NCBI GenBank assembly: GCA_033239525.1
Contig: BSYO01000004.1
Coordinates: 11,570,037-11,634,036, forward strand
DNA: 64,000 nt
Origin: Nepenthes gracilis
Lineage: Eukaryota > Streptophyta > Magnoliopsida > Caryophyllales > Nepenthaceae
Direction: 5' to 3'
Below, piece after piece: positions 45,585-56,749 of this stretch; positions within the stretch are counted from its first letter, which is position 1; the number at the start of each line of letters is the position of its first letter. The notes beneath the pieces were generated by a model. It made no database searches and had not been told where the DNA came from. It worked only from the letters and a program-made list of their open reading frames with translations. A program made the translations under genes and the position numbers.

Positions 45585-46680
45585 TGTGATGGAATGGATC
45601 ATAGTCCACCAAAAACCTCCGTCAATAATTATACACATAACTAAAGTAATAAACTCTGTACAAAAAAGAAATGCAGATAACTTTTTTGCGCATAATTTTC
45701 AAGTATGAACCGTAGAACAATGTCTCGCATATAAAGCATAACACATGCGCTGATCATAAAATTCATTCATTAAACATGAGAAGTAATTATCATGATATGC
45801 ATCGCGTAGAAATATGTTGAAAAAGAACATTACAATAATAAACAACTAATGACAAAATATGGGGTACACTTGCCTGATCTACGAATTCCCTTACTAAACT
45901 TCGACCAAGATTTCTTCCTCTCTTTCTCCTTTGTGCCTTCCTCAAATGTTGTAGCGTCTTTCCTTAATCCCCTAACTCCAATATTTATAGGCAACAGGGT
46001 AGGTGCGAGTAGGTTAGAATAAATTACCTATTTGGTACTTCTTTTTCCACTAAATCTCCCTTTTCAAAAAGTCAACAAAATAGGTGGGAGTATGGTATGA
46101 GCTTACACTGATTCTGATGATCATCTTACTAACTCTCGTTTATACTCAAAGTCCTTAGTCTCTTTTTTAGGTCCTTGGTATCTTTCCAAGTCCTCGAACT
46201 CTTTCTAATTTTCTCGGTCTTTTTTTGCTAATCTTCCAAACAATCTCGATTTCTTTCTAATTTTCTTGGTCTCTCTCTAAGTCTTGAACAACTCTTTCTA
46301 AGTCCTCGGATGTTACTGTTTTTTTACAGACCACAATTTTTTGATTATTTTAGTTATCTCATTATTTTCGGTCAACTATATTATTTCGGTCAACTGTGCT
46401 AATTCCAGTCTACAATTTTAATTCCAATCAACTATTCTATTTCCTATTAACTTTCTGGCTGATCAATAATCCAATATGTTCGGTAAACAAGGTAATTCTT
46501 TAAGTAGATCAATCTTTCCACTCCGGCAAAAATATACTCCGATAGAAAGTTCACTCCAACTAAATATCCACTCCGGTAGAAAATCCACTCCAGCAAAATA
46601 TCCACTTCGACCAACATACTATCTAGGCTGATTTTTCCATTAAGATTGAGAGGTTAAATCCTAAAAATCTGATCCTTACA
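45585..46680 (-). repeat. 5' LTR, short form
   Basis: About 1096 bp, matching both ends of 40190-42346 but with an internal deletion. Confidence 0.85.
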
Positions 46681-47515
46681 AATGTTATAAAAAAAATGAA
46701 GGAAGAAATGCAAATTTGTAAATAATTTTTTAGAAAATTTAAGAAAAAAATTGTATGTTTATATTGAGAATATTAATGGTATAATATATGTAAAAGAGAG
46801 AGAGACCATGAGCTCCAAGAAAACAGAGGGAGTGACGGCGGCAGTGGATGTTCGGACGATTATGATTTTCTAGGAGAGAATGGGAAGTATGTGCAGTCGT
46901 GCTGGTGGAGAGCCGTCACCGTGATGGCACCGGCAGGCGGCAGCGGTTTGCCGATTTCGGAGAAGGAACGCAAATTTCTATCAAGAGATAATAATTCCTA
47001 TGCTCACATCCTCGATAACTAAAAGCCTAATGACCATAAATATCTACACTAGACACACGCCATGCCAACACATTACTTTCTACAAATAAGGACGTTATGT
47101 TAGAGATATAAAAACTAAAATTCATAATTTTTTTATAAAGATTAAAATATAATTAATAAATAATCATAATTCACACAAAATTACTAATAAAAATACATAT
47201 TTTTTTCTTTACCTATTCAAAAAAGAAAAAAATTTCACAAGAATTAACATACAAATTAATGATAAACCAAATTAATGATATTCAAAATCAGCCCAGTTTA
47301 CTATACTTATTATTAAGAACCTCAATTTTCTAATAATTATTAAAGTATCCAATGAATCTACAACGTATTCTAGACATATTTAAAACACGTTAAAGGTAAT
47401 AAGCTAAGACCCCAAAATTATTAGCCCAGAACAATAGACAACCACCGTCGAAAATTACAAAACACGAGTTTATGAGATCAGGGTCATAGTAGAAATGAAT
47501 GCACGAGCCTTACCT
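46681..47515. other. Intergenic or 3' flank of RIT1
   Basis: A GC-rich patch at 46810-46975 has an ATG in good context (ACCATGAGCTCC) but stops after about 20 codons; no family recognised. The rest is AT-rich. The 3' UTR of the RIT1-like gene should lie here, but I cannot fix the poly(A) site. Confidence 0.4.
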
Positions 47516-47685
47516 TCAGGAGACACAGCTTCTCCCCCTTCCAGTAATAAAGCTATACACCTGCTTCAGATTTCCTCTGGAAGGACGAGCTTTTGTTGCA
47601 TACTTGCATACATATACCAATCACCGTCGCATGTCCCACTTAGTGAATTCTGCCTCTTCAAATGATCTCCCGTTATCAAACGCTC
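47516..47685 (-). CDS. RIT1: RIT1-like initiator-tRNA modification enzyme, last recognised exon
   Basis: The acceptor TTTTTTCAG lies just above 47685. The exon reads (G)AFDNGRSFEEAEFTKWDMRR, then a TGA at 47621-47623, then in the same frame LVYVCKYATKARPSRGNLKQ and VYSFITG to a second stop at 47516. The R-P-S-R-G-N-L-K-Q-V stretch is the conserved C-terminal motif of RIT1 proteins. The first G completes a codon begun in the exon at 60596, so the phase is kept across the 12.9-kb intron. The TGA could come from CGA by one transition and would remove the last ~35 residues. It may be a real nonsense mutation or a base error. Confidence 0.8.
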
Positions 47686-47999
47686 CTGAAAAAAGTATCC
47701 CACAAGACAAGTGGCCTTATCTCAACGTAATTTTACACGATTCAAGGTTCAATTAAGGACCAAGCATGACTACTATTAACAGTATAAGTGAAGCAAACTG
47801 CAGCTGACAAAATCTTTAGGAAATTGTAGTTCTTTACATACAAAGAAAACTTCACTTACCATCATGTCAAAGGCTGTTCATGAGTGATTGATAGATTTCA
47901 TGACAAATTGATGTATCTTGAATCATCCTTACAGATCCTAATTGTCAGAATGGTCCATGCTCAATGAGTACACAAAGTTGGCTCAAGCATTAAGTTGCC

Positions 48000-48280
48000 A
48001 AACAGATTGAGCTCGACTATTGCTCAAACTTGGGTCAAGCAACACTGCAGCAGAGAAGATTTAATTGATTTTCGCTTACCTGAAGCTTGAGCAGTATTTT
48101 ACTTACCCAAAGCTCAAGCAGTATTTTACTCAAGCATCCAGATAAGGGTTAGGGTAGTTCACCTGAATTTAACTCGAGCAACATGGAGGCCAAAGGAATA
48201 AACTGGAATTGCACTTGAAGTTTGCTCAAGTGGAAAATGGTCAGCAAGCTCTACTTAGTCTGTTGATTTTTGCTCGCTAT
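48000..48280. other. CTCAAGC-rich intronic sequence
   Basis: The short motif CTCAAGC/GCTTGAG recurs many times, in the same style as the start of the 712-bp units. It may be a diverged edge of the array. Confidence 0.45.
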
Positions 48281-51200
48281 TCACTCAAGCTGCATACTGT
48301 CAATTTTCAGTCGATATTCACTCAAGCTGCACAGTCTCAGTAAGGTAATGCTCAGTATTTATATGATGTTGACTTGAGCGAAAGATTGTTTAATCTATCC
48401 ATGCACATTGGTGCAATTGCTTTAGTTACCCAATTCTTATAAATTTTAGCCCTCAACTCCCCCAAACCAATAAAGAAACCGTGCAATTCATTTGTGAATC
48501 TTCCGATAGAGCTCATGTGCACTAAGCACCAAACACTTCAGAGATTTCCACCTTTCCACCAACGGATTGTTCTTCCAACCTAAGAAATCTTCTCACCCAC
48601 AAAGTGTTCCGGTGACGAAGATGCTGGAGTTCCAACAGTGTTGAACGAGTTTGTTCGTAGAAAATCATTGGGAGAAAGCCAAAGGTTCGGTTTTGCTACA
48701 GGGGCGTAGATCTAAAAGTTCTCCATGTGGCCACAAGCCTAGGTTAATTGGTTAATGTCTAGTACATTTGAACCATCAATGTATAAATTAGCTTTTCTCT
48801 ATAGTGAATTTTTAGTTGACAACTGACTGCTTGAATGTTTTTTTTATAAAACATTTGTTTCTTAAATTTTCCCTTCACCAGCAAGATTGTGTCTTCAATT
48901 TTACATGTTTATATTTATCATTTTTGGGAATGCTAATTTGATGCATTGTAGGTGCAAGTTGGGTCTAAATTGCATTTTCTCACATCATATCACCAAGCTG
49001 AATACCATTGATTTTCACTTGATATTTACTCAAGGTGCACAATGTCAGTAAGGTAACAAACAGTATTTGTATGATGTTGGCTCTTGCAAAAGACTGGTTA
49101 ATCCATCCATGCACACTGCTACAATTGCTTTACCTACCCAATTCTTATAAATTTTAGCCCTCAACTCCTCCAAACCAATAAAGAAACAGTGCAATTCATT
49201 TCTGCATCTTCCAGTAGAGCTCATGTGCACTAACCACCAAACACTTCAGGGATTTTCACCTTTCCACTTACGGATTGTTCTTCCAGCCTAAGAAATCCTC
49301 TCACCCACAAAGTTTGCCGGTAACGAGGATGCTGGAGTTCCAATAGTGTTGAATGAGTTTGTTCGTAGAAAATCATTAGGAGAAAGCCAAAAGTGCTGGT
49401 TTTGCTATGGGGGCGTAGATCTAAAAGTTCTCCACATGGCCTCCAGCCTGGGTTAATTGGTTAATGTTTAGTACATTTGAATCATCAGTTTATAAATTAG
49501 TTTTTCTCTATAGTGAATTTTTAGTTGACAACTCACTGCTTGAATGCTTTTTCCATAGATCATTTGGTTCTTAAATTTTCCCTTCACCAACAAGATTGTA
49601 TCTTCAATTTTACTACATGTTTATATTTATTTCTTTTGGGCATGCCAAATTGATGCATTGTAGGAGCAAGTTGGGTCTAAATTGCATTTTCTCACAACAT
49701 ATCACTCAAGCTGAATACTATGGATTTTCACTTGACATTCACTCAACTTGCACAGTGTTAGTAAGGAAACAAATAGTATTTGTATGATGTTGGCTCTTGC
49801 GAAAGACTGTTTAATCCATCCATGCACGTTGCTACAATTGCTTTAACTTCCCAATTCTTATAAATTTTAGCCCTCATCACCTCCAAACCAATAAAGAAAC
49901 TGTGCAATTCATTTCTGCATCTTCCAATAGAGCTCATGTGCACTAACCACCAAACACTACAGAGATTTCTACCAATCCATTAACAGATTGTTCTTCCAGC
50001 CTAAAAAGTCCTCTCACCCACAAAGTTTGTTGGTGGCGAGGACGCTGGAGTTCCAACAGTGTTGAACGAGTTTTTTTTGTAGAAAATCATTGGGAGAAAG
50101 CCAAAAGTTCTAGTTTTGCTACGGGGGCATAGATCTAAAAGTTCTCCACATGGCCACAAGCCCGGGTTAATTGGTTAATATTTAGTACGTTTGAACCATC
50201 AGTCTATAAATTAGCTTTTCTATATAATGAATTTTTAGTTGATAACTGACTGCTTGAATGCTTTTTCCATAGTACATTTGGTTCTTAAATTCTCCCTTCA
50301 CCAACAAGATTGTATCTTCAATTTTACTATATGTTTATATTTATCATTTTTGGGCATGCAAATTTGATGCATTGTAGGTGCAAGTTGGGTCTAAATTGCG
50401 CTTTCTCTCATCATATCACTCAAGTTGAATACCATCGATTTTCACTTGATATTCACTCAAGGTGCATAGTGTCAGTAAGGTAACGAACAATATTTGTATG
50501 ATGTTGGCTCTTACGAAAGACTTTAATCCATCCATGCACGTTGCTACAATTGCTTTAACTACCCAATTCTTACAAATTTTAGCCCTCAACTCCTCCAAAC
50601 CAATAAAGAAACCGTGCAATTCATTTGTGCATCTTCCGATAGAGCTCATGTGCACTAACCACCAAACATTTCAGAGATTTCCACCTTTCCACTTAACGGA
50701 TTGTTCTTCCAGCCTAAGAAATCCTCTCGCCCACAAAGTTTGCCGATGACGAGGACGCTGGAGTTTCAACAGTGTTGAATGAGTTTGTTCATAGAAAATC
50801 ATTTGGAGAAAGCCAAAAGTTCTAGTTTTGCTATAGGGGCATAGATCTAAAAGTTCTCCACATGGCCACAAGCCTGGGTTAATTGGTTAATGTCTAGTAT
50901 GTTTGAATTATCAGTTTATAAATTAGCTTTTCTCTATAGTGAATTTTTAGTTGATAACTTATTATTTGAATGCTTTTTCCATAAATCATTTGGTTCTTAA
51001 ATTTTTCCTTCACCAGCAAGATTGTGTCTTCAATTTTTTACATGTTTACATTTATCTTTTTTGGGCATGCTAATTTGATGCATAGTAGGTGCAAGTTGGG
51101 TCTAAATTGCTTTTTCCCACATCATATCACTCAAGCTGAATACCATCGAATTTCACTTGATATTCACCCAAGTTGCACAGTGTCAACAAGGTAACGAATA

Positions 51201-51535
51201 GTATTTGTATGATGTTGGCTCTTGCGAAAGACTATTTAATCCATCCATACACATTGTTACAATTGCTTTAACTACCCAATTCTTATAAATTTTAGCCCTC
51301 AACTCCTCCAAACAAATAAAGAAACCATGCAATTCATTTGTGCATCTTCCAATAGAGTTCATGTGCACAAACCACCAAACAGTTCAGAGATTTCCACCTT
51401 TCAACTAACAAATTGTTCTTCCAGCCTAAGAAATCCTCTCACCCATAATGCTCTAGTCTTCCAAGTTTTTGTTGGTGGCGAGAACATCGGAGTTCTAGCA
51501 GTGTTGAATAAGTTTGTTCGAAATAATTCAATGGG
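48281..51535 (+). repeat. 712-bp tandem array, ~4.5 units
   Basis: The landmark GCAATTCATTTSTGCATCTT occurs at 48483, 49191, 49903, 50616 and 51329, giving periods of 708, 712, 713 and 713 bp. The units are clearly alike along their whole length. Each unit has a minus-strand frame of about 60 codons (RCRNELHSFFIGLEE... type) that stays open in four units; I recognise no family and take it as non-coding. The last unit has a small insertion at about 51450 and breaks off at 51535, where viral sequence starts. Confidence 0.93.
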
Positions 51536-51550
51536 AAAAACGAGTGAACA

Positions 51551-52245
51551 GGATCCTCTCAATTTCTGAGTAAGCAAATAAAAAACTAACAAAAATGTGT
51601 TATTATGCAGGTACTCCAAAAATTCATCCATTTTTTACTAAATTTCCATCATATGTGCAAGAAGCTGTTCATGACAGTATACCCTAGTAGCAACAACAAA
51701 ATATTTTATCTCAATCAGTCTAAGGATTATATGTGCCAAACAAAAGATGCAAAGATTGTCCGAAATTACGTAAAACAACATCCTTTTTGATTTATTCCTC
51801 CAAAGGACAAAAAGGAAACAATGAAAGTATCAACAGCCAAAGCCAACAGTATTCAAGCAGACATATTACTAACAGTAAAAGTTTTCCTTGATCAAAAGAA
51901 GACAAAGTTGATTAGTGGATAAAGGCCAGTGGATAGACATGTGCTGGCTACTCACCTAACTACTTTTCACATGCCATCCACCTACCTCTCCACCTGACAA
52001 ATGAACGAACAAGATTATTCAACTATCAACGGTTCAGATACAAGCCTAACTTCTATACAAGGCATTTCAAGGAAGCATTTAGGGCATCAAAAAAATTAGC
52101 AAGTCTCCAAGCCTGAAGCCTGTCCTCACCCTTTGTATTCCCTTTCTCAAATTTGTATCCCATTCTTCCTTACTATTATATCCAACATTCATCAATTATT
52201 AATAAAGTGTGAATATTTTAACAAGTTGCTAGTGTACTCTTTCTC
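51551..52245 (+). repeat. Inverted-repeat arm 1 (viral intergenic region, plus sense)
   Basis: From AGGATCCTCTCAATTTCTGAG to GTACTCTTTCTCTG. It matches the reverse complement of 52308-53006 along its length with scattered substitutions and indels. It contains a weakened TATA (TATACAAGG, 52054) and AATAAA (52201). Confidence 0.92.
52201..52206 (+). terminator. Viral poly(A) signal, arm 1
   Basis: AATAAA in ATTAATAAAGTGTGAA, downstream of the TATA-like site, as expected for a pararetroviral leader. Confidence 0.55.
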
Positions 52246-52253
52246 TGATACCA
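52243..52253 (-). other. Viral primer binding site, tRNA-iMet
   Basis: The minus strand reads TGGTATCAGAG, the site where caulimovirids prime minus-strand DNA. It lies in the ~60-bp loop between the arms and fits the sense of the minus-strand ORFs. Confidence 0.85.
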
Positions 52254-52347
52254 AAACGAGTAAACAGGAGCCAAAATTCAAATTTAATTACAACAAACGT
52301 AAAAAGAAGAGAGAAAGTATATCAACAACTTGATAAAATCTTCACAC

Positions 52348-52353
52348 TTTATT
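52348..52353 (-). terminator. Viral poly(A) signal, arm 2
   Basis: AATAAA on the minus strand, in the sense of the host gene as well as of the virus. Confidence 0.6.
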
Positions 52354-52490
52354 AATAATTGATGAATATTGGATAAAATAGTAAGGAAGAATGGGATACA
52401 AATTTAAGAAAGGGAATACAAAGGGTGAGGATAGGATTAAGGCTTGGAGATTTGCTAAATTTTTTGATGTCCTAAATGCTTCCTTGAAGT

Positions 52491-52506
52491 GCCTTATATA
52501 GAAGTT
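52491..52506 (-). promoter_or_regulatory. Viral TATA box, arm 2
   Basis: The minus strand reads CTTCTATATAAGGCAC, about 140 bp before the AATAAA. The layout is that of a caulimovirid full-length-transcript promoter. Confidence 0.7.
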
Positions 52507-53069
52507 GAGCTTACATTTGAACCGCTGATAGTTGAATAATCTTGTCCGTTCATTTGTTAGGTGGCGAGGTAGGTGGATGGCATTGAAAAATAGCTAGATG
52601 AGTAACTGGCACATGTTTATCCATCAATCTTTATCCACTAGTCTACTCTGTCTTCTTTTGATCAAGGAAGACTTTTACTATTGGTAATGCATCTGCTTAG
52701 ATACTGTTGGCTTTGGATGTTGATACTTTAACTATTTCCTTTTTGACCTTTGAAGGAATAAATCAAAAAGGATGTCGTTTTGCATAATTGTGGAGAATTT
52801 TTGCATCTTTTATCTGGCACAAATAATCCTAGACTGATCGAGGTGAAATAGTTGTTGCCAGGATATACTGTCATGAATAGCTTCTTGCACATATGATGAA
52901 AATTTAGTAAAAAAATGGATGAATTTTTGGAGTACCTACATAATAATACATTTTATTTAGTTTTTTTTTTTTTTTGTTACTTGCTCAGAAGTTGAAAGAA
53001 TCCTGAGCATAACCCGCCTAGTGCGTTGGATGCGGGCTAGGTGTCCATGAAGGTGGTTGCATAGAGGAA

Positions 53070-54346
53070 CCAGAGGCTTAGTCATCATCTATAATGTCGG
53101 CCCATTTGGTTTTGAATTCTTAGACTTGAGTAGAAAGAGTTTTTTGCATCTGGGCCATCATCTCATTTAAATGGGCCTTATGGGCTTCCTTTTGTTTAGA
53201 TAACCTAGTGGACTTTTTGGAAGAGATGGATGGTATAGGTGAGCTAAAAGCACGAGGACTCCTTGGAATAGGAGGAGCCGATGGTGCTACTAGAGTAGAA
53301 GCGGCTGCTGTTGATGGTAGGACCTTAGATGCAATCTTGTCAGACTGTGCTAATGCCTTGTTGCGTTGAAAGTCAGCTTGAACAGTAGAACACCCGATCA
53401 AAGCATGGCCAAATTTATCTCACCATTTGATATGAAATTCTCCAACAATGGATAATGAGATATCTTACATAACTAGTGGTGTATCTTCATAATATTTGTG
53501 GCAGGTAAAATGCCAAGCCATGATCCAAGGAATTTCATAATCTATATGAAATGCAATAACTTTATGTGGCTGGAATACATCTTTGCATAATTTTTCATAC
53601 CAGATTCGAGCATTATTGACAATGCTTGGGTAGATGAATGGAAGAGGTCTGCGGTAGATCTACCATTCGGTGAACCAACAAGGTAATTGCTTACGACATG
53701 ATTTATCAAATTGAATAAACCATGAATGGGTAAATGACCTAAGATACAAAGCATTAAACTATGCAACTTTATAATCTTGAAAATTATATCCCATGGGTTG
53801 ATAATGAATAGAAAATGGTTTAATGTCCCAGGCATTAAGAGCTATCTCCTGAGGTTGACGAACACGTTTGATTTTAATGGTGGAGAAGATAATAGCATTA
53901 TCTTTTGTGTTTCGATGGTGTTTGAGTTCTATAGAGCCTAAATCGATTAAAATCAATTCATAAATTTGCTGAGTTTTAAGGACATCAATAGTCTGGTATA
54001 AACAATTTGGATAAAGCATTCTATTGGTTAAAATTATTAGATCTTGGAGTAGAGGTTTTTGGTAATAAGAAGTTAAGGCTATGTGTAATTTAAGTGGTTT
54101 GGTAATATATTGGCTTTCGGATGTAGTGGTTTGACTAGAGGAGAAAGCAGAAACTATTGCTTCTTTGAAGGTAAAGGGTGGATATTCAGCTAAGGTTGCA
54201 TATTGGTCAGATGTTGGTATAACCTGAGGTTTAGGCGTGGCATAATCTTTAGCTAATTGTTTAAAAGGTTGTTTTGATGGTGTAATAGAGGGTTGAATAG
54301 CTTTTTCCTTGCCAGTAGATTTGGCTTTAGGAGGCATTATGTCCAT
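53070..54346 (-). pseudogene. Pararetroviral ORF2, unknown function, broken
   Basis: The frame begins at 54346 (an in-frame ATG also at 54337), overlapping the end of the RNase H frame. It has a Lys/Pro-rich start (MPPKAKSTGKEKA) and stays open to 53759, then changes frame and meets stops near 53470. The last part (53401-53120) is Ser/Pro/Ala-rich and ends in a helical segment (EAHKAHLNEMMAQMQK) that could form a coiled coil. Florendovirus genomes have a second ORF in this place with no assigned role. I recognise no domain in it. Confidence 0.65.
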
Positions 54347-54760
54347 GTAAAAATTCTATTGTCAAAAAATCTGGTATAGAATATGAAAATCCTTTGATAA
54401 ATTCTATATCAAAATAAAAAACAAATAAAATTGCTTGCTATTGTGCAAATATTTGTTTAGAAACTAAATTCTTAATATCCTTTTGCAAAATATCTTTAAC
54501 AGCTTTGCAATCGATGCGTAAAAGAAAATATTTATTATATAAATCATCCTGAAATTTTGAGATGCATAATACAATGAATAAAATTTCTTTTTTAATAGTT
54601 GAATAATTTTTTTGTGGTTCTAGCCACAAACTAGAATGAAAACATTTAATTTAAGCATGTGTTTTTGTTTCTATTTTTTGCCTAAGAATGCCCCATATCC
54701 TAGATCTAATGCATCTGTTTCTACTATGAGTGATGCATAAGGATGCGGAATTCCTAAACA
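54340..54760 (-). pseudogene. Pararetroviral RNase H domain, broken
   Basis: Near 54700 the minus strand reads VETDALDLGYGAFLG, holding the first catalytic Asp of the domain. The frame 54629-54438 carries NYSTIKKEILFIVLC with the catalytic Glu and RIDCKAVKDIL with the next Asp. A stop at about 54435 interrupts the frame before its end. Related to RNase H of caulimovirids, which removes RNA during genome copying. Confidence 0.82.
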
Positions 54761-54879
54761 TGATAAATGTTGAACCTATTGTTTAAGACTTTTGATTATG
54801 TTGGCATATTTCTCCATCCAGGCTATAGGCCTTTGATATAAAGGTCCACAGATTTGTCTAAGTTTAGATATGAAGTATG

Positions 54880-55610
54880 CAATGTAATTAAGACAACCTA
54901 AAAATCTTTAAAATTGATTTTATCTTTGATTTCATTAGAAAATTTATTAGCAAATTCAATTGACATTTGAATAGGTGTGACCGTATTTTGATAAATGTTG
55001 AATTTTAATAATCTAACTTTTGTTTGAAATAATTTGATTTTTAGGAAAGATACTACAAGTCCATTTTACTTAATAATATTTAAGAATTGATATAAATGTT
55101 TAAAATATTAATCTATGGAATTTGAAAATACTAAAATATCATAATATAAACTATAATAAATTGTGTATATGAATTAAATATTTGGTTCATAATATTTTAA
55201 AATTCAGATAGACATTTTTAATCCAAATGGCATTACATTTCATTCATAATACCCAAAAGGGACTGTATATAACATTTTGTATCTATCTTTTTTACTAATT
55301 TAAATTTGTCAAAAGCTAGATTTCATATCAAATTTTAAAAAATACATTTGCATCATATAATCTGTTGATTAAATCTCTTTTATTTGGAATTAGATATTGA
55401 ATACACTGGAAAGCTTTATTTAGTGGTTTATAATTAATTACTAATCTTGGCACTCCTCTTTCTATTTTTGCATTTTTCATCACATAAAATGTAGAACAGC
55501 TCCAAGAAAATTTGGATGGTCTTATTAATTTTTTGTCGAGGAGGTCTTCAATCTCCTTGTTGCAATATTCTAGAAGTTCTTGATTCATTGAAATAGGTCT
55601 GACTTTGGTT
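54880..55610 (-). pseudogene. Pararetroviral reverse transcriptase, broken
   Basis: The frame 55588-55328 reads CNKEIEDLLDKKLIRPSKFS, RGVPRLVINYKPLN and YLIPNKRDLINRL, the fingers region typical of caulimovirid RT. After several breaks, near 55130-55160, the catalytic loop reads Y-Y-D-I-L-V-F-S. The family has two adjacent aspartates here, so one is missing. No single frame spans the domain, and the copy is inactive by several independent lesions. Confidence 0.85.
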
Positions 55611-56088
55611 GAAATTTGTCTTTCGAGAAAATCTTTTTTATACGGTAAACCTATGTGATGTTGTTTCCTATTTCAAAAAGCAGTTGGTAGATTTAAACAA
55701 ACTTCTTGTTCGAATGTTTGATTAATTTTTTAATCTTTATTTGTGTATTAGTGGATTGTTTAACTGTTGTTCTATATTATCTATTTGGAGTTCTTCTTGT
55801 AAGTAATGTATTTGTTTTTATTTTTTCTTAATTAAGTTAATTTGCTTATAAATAGATGCAGTTTATAATTCTTGAATTTCTTGTTGTTTAACAGGATGCA
55901 TAAAAGGGAAGAGAACTTTAATCCCTATTACTTGTGTAGATATTCCTTTAGCTGAAGCACTAAATGGATATATTTGTGTAGAGAAAGGAGTTCCTAATAT
56001 AATATCCTATTATAAATCTTTGGCTAATATAAATGTTGATCTAAAACAATGTCGTTGATTGCATATTGCTACATTTGTTAATTTGGAT

Positions 56089-56400
56089 CTAATATTTAGT
56101 CTTGATCCGCTTGCAATATGTAATTTTTTGGTAATATCTAGTTAAAATTAATTCTTCTTGAATATAGTTTTGATCAGCTCCTATATCTAATAAAACTATT
56201 AGTTTTAAATAATATTCATTGTTTATTATTAGTATAATTTGGCTATACCATTTTTGAAACTTTATCTCTGTTATTAATTGTAAATATTGTTCATCAATTT
56301 GTTCCGTTATTGCTAGTTGAGATGTCGATGGTTGATCAGGTTGAGTTATTACTTCTGTTTTTAATGGAATTTGTTCAATTATTACCAATCTTATATCTAA
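56089..56400 (-). pseudogene. Pararetroviral aspartic protease region
   Basis: The open frame 56388-56089 contains LIVLLDIGADQNYI. The D-I-G-A-D motif is in the place of the D-T/S-G-A active site, with Ile instead of Thr/Ser. It lies between the coat region and RT, as in caulimovirids, where it processes the polyprotein. Confidence 0.8.
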
Positions 56401-56749
56401 TTACAATTCATTGAATTTCATTTTTCGTAATTGATTTTTTAAATCTTTTACTTCTTTTTTGAATTGTTTAATTTCCTTTTGTAAATCTCCTATAGTTACC
56501 TGTTGGAATAAAGATGGAAATGGTTATTTTTCAAATATCCTCGTCAGACTAAATGGTTCTGGGTTCATATATGTTGGTTTTTGTGTTAAAATATCTTTTA
56601 GTTTAAGTAGATATTGTCGTTCAATATCAGGGTCTTCAAATTTGCCTATAATATCTAATAGGAATTCTTTTTCATCTTTGGTTCTTAACATGTTGATTTG
56701 TAATTTATAATCACACAGGTGTTATAATTCATTTATATTTTCTTCTTCT

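Larger units (their letters stand above)
40190..46680 (-). mobile_element. Rearranged Tekay/Del-type gypsy element, minus strand
   Basis: Two LTRs share both ends (TGTGA...; ...CCTTACA), with an iMet-type PBS beside the right LTR and a purine tract beside the left one, so the element runs on the minus strand. Gag is the only protein left (44290-45175). Protease, RT and integrase are absent, replaced by a rearranged segment. The right LTR lacks about 1.07 kb present in the left LTR. The family is inferred from gag, the TGTAAGG...TGTCACA termini and the purine tract. Confidence 0.85.
52308..53006 (-). repeat. Inverted-repeat arm 2 (viral intergenic region, minus sense)
   Basis: Reverse complement of arm 1. 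It lies directly downstream of viral ORF2 on the minus strand, so this arm is the native copy. Confidence 0.92.

Noticed and set aside
48281..51535. 712-bp units as LTRs of a retroelement
   Set aside because: Four to five head-to-tail copies with nothing between them and no TG/CA ends, PBS or purine tract; it is a tandem array.
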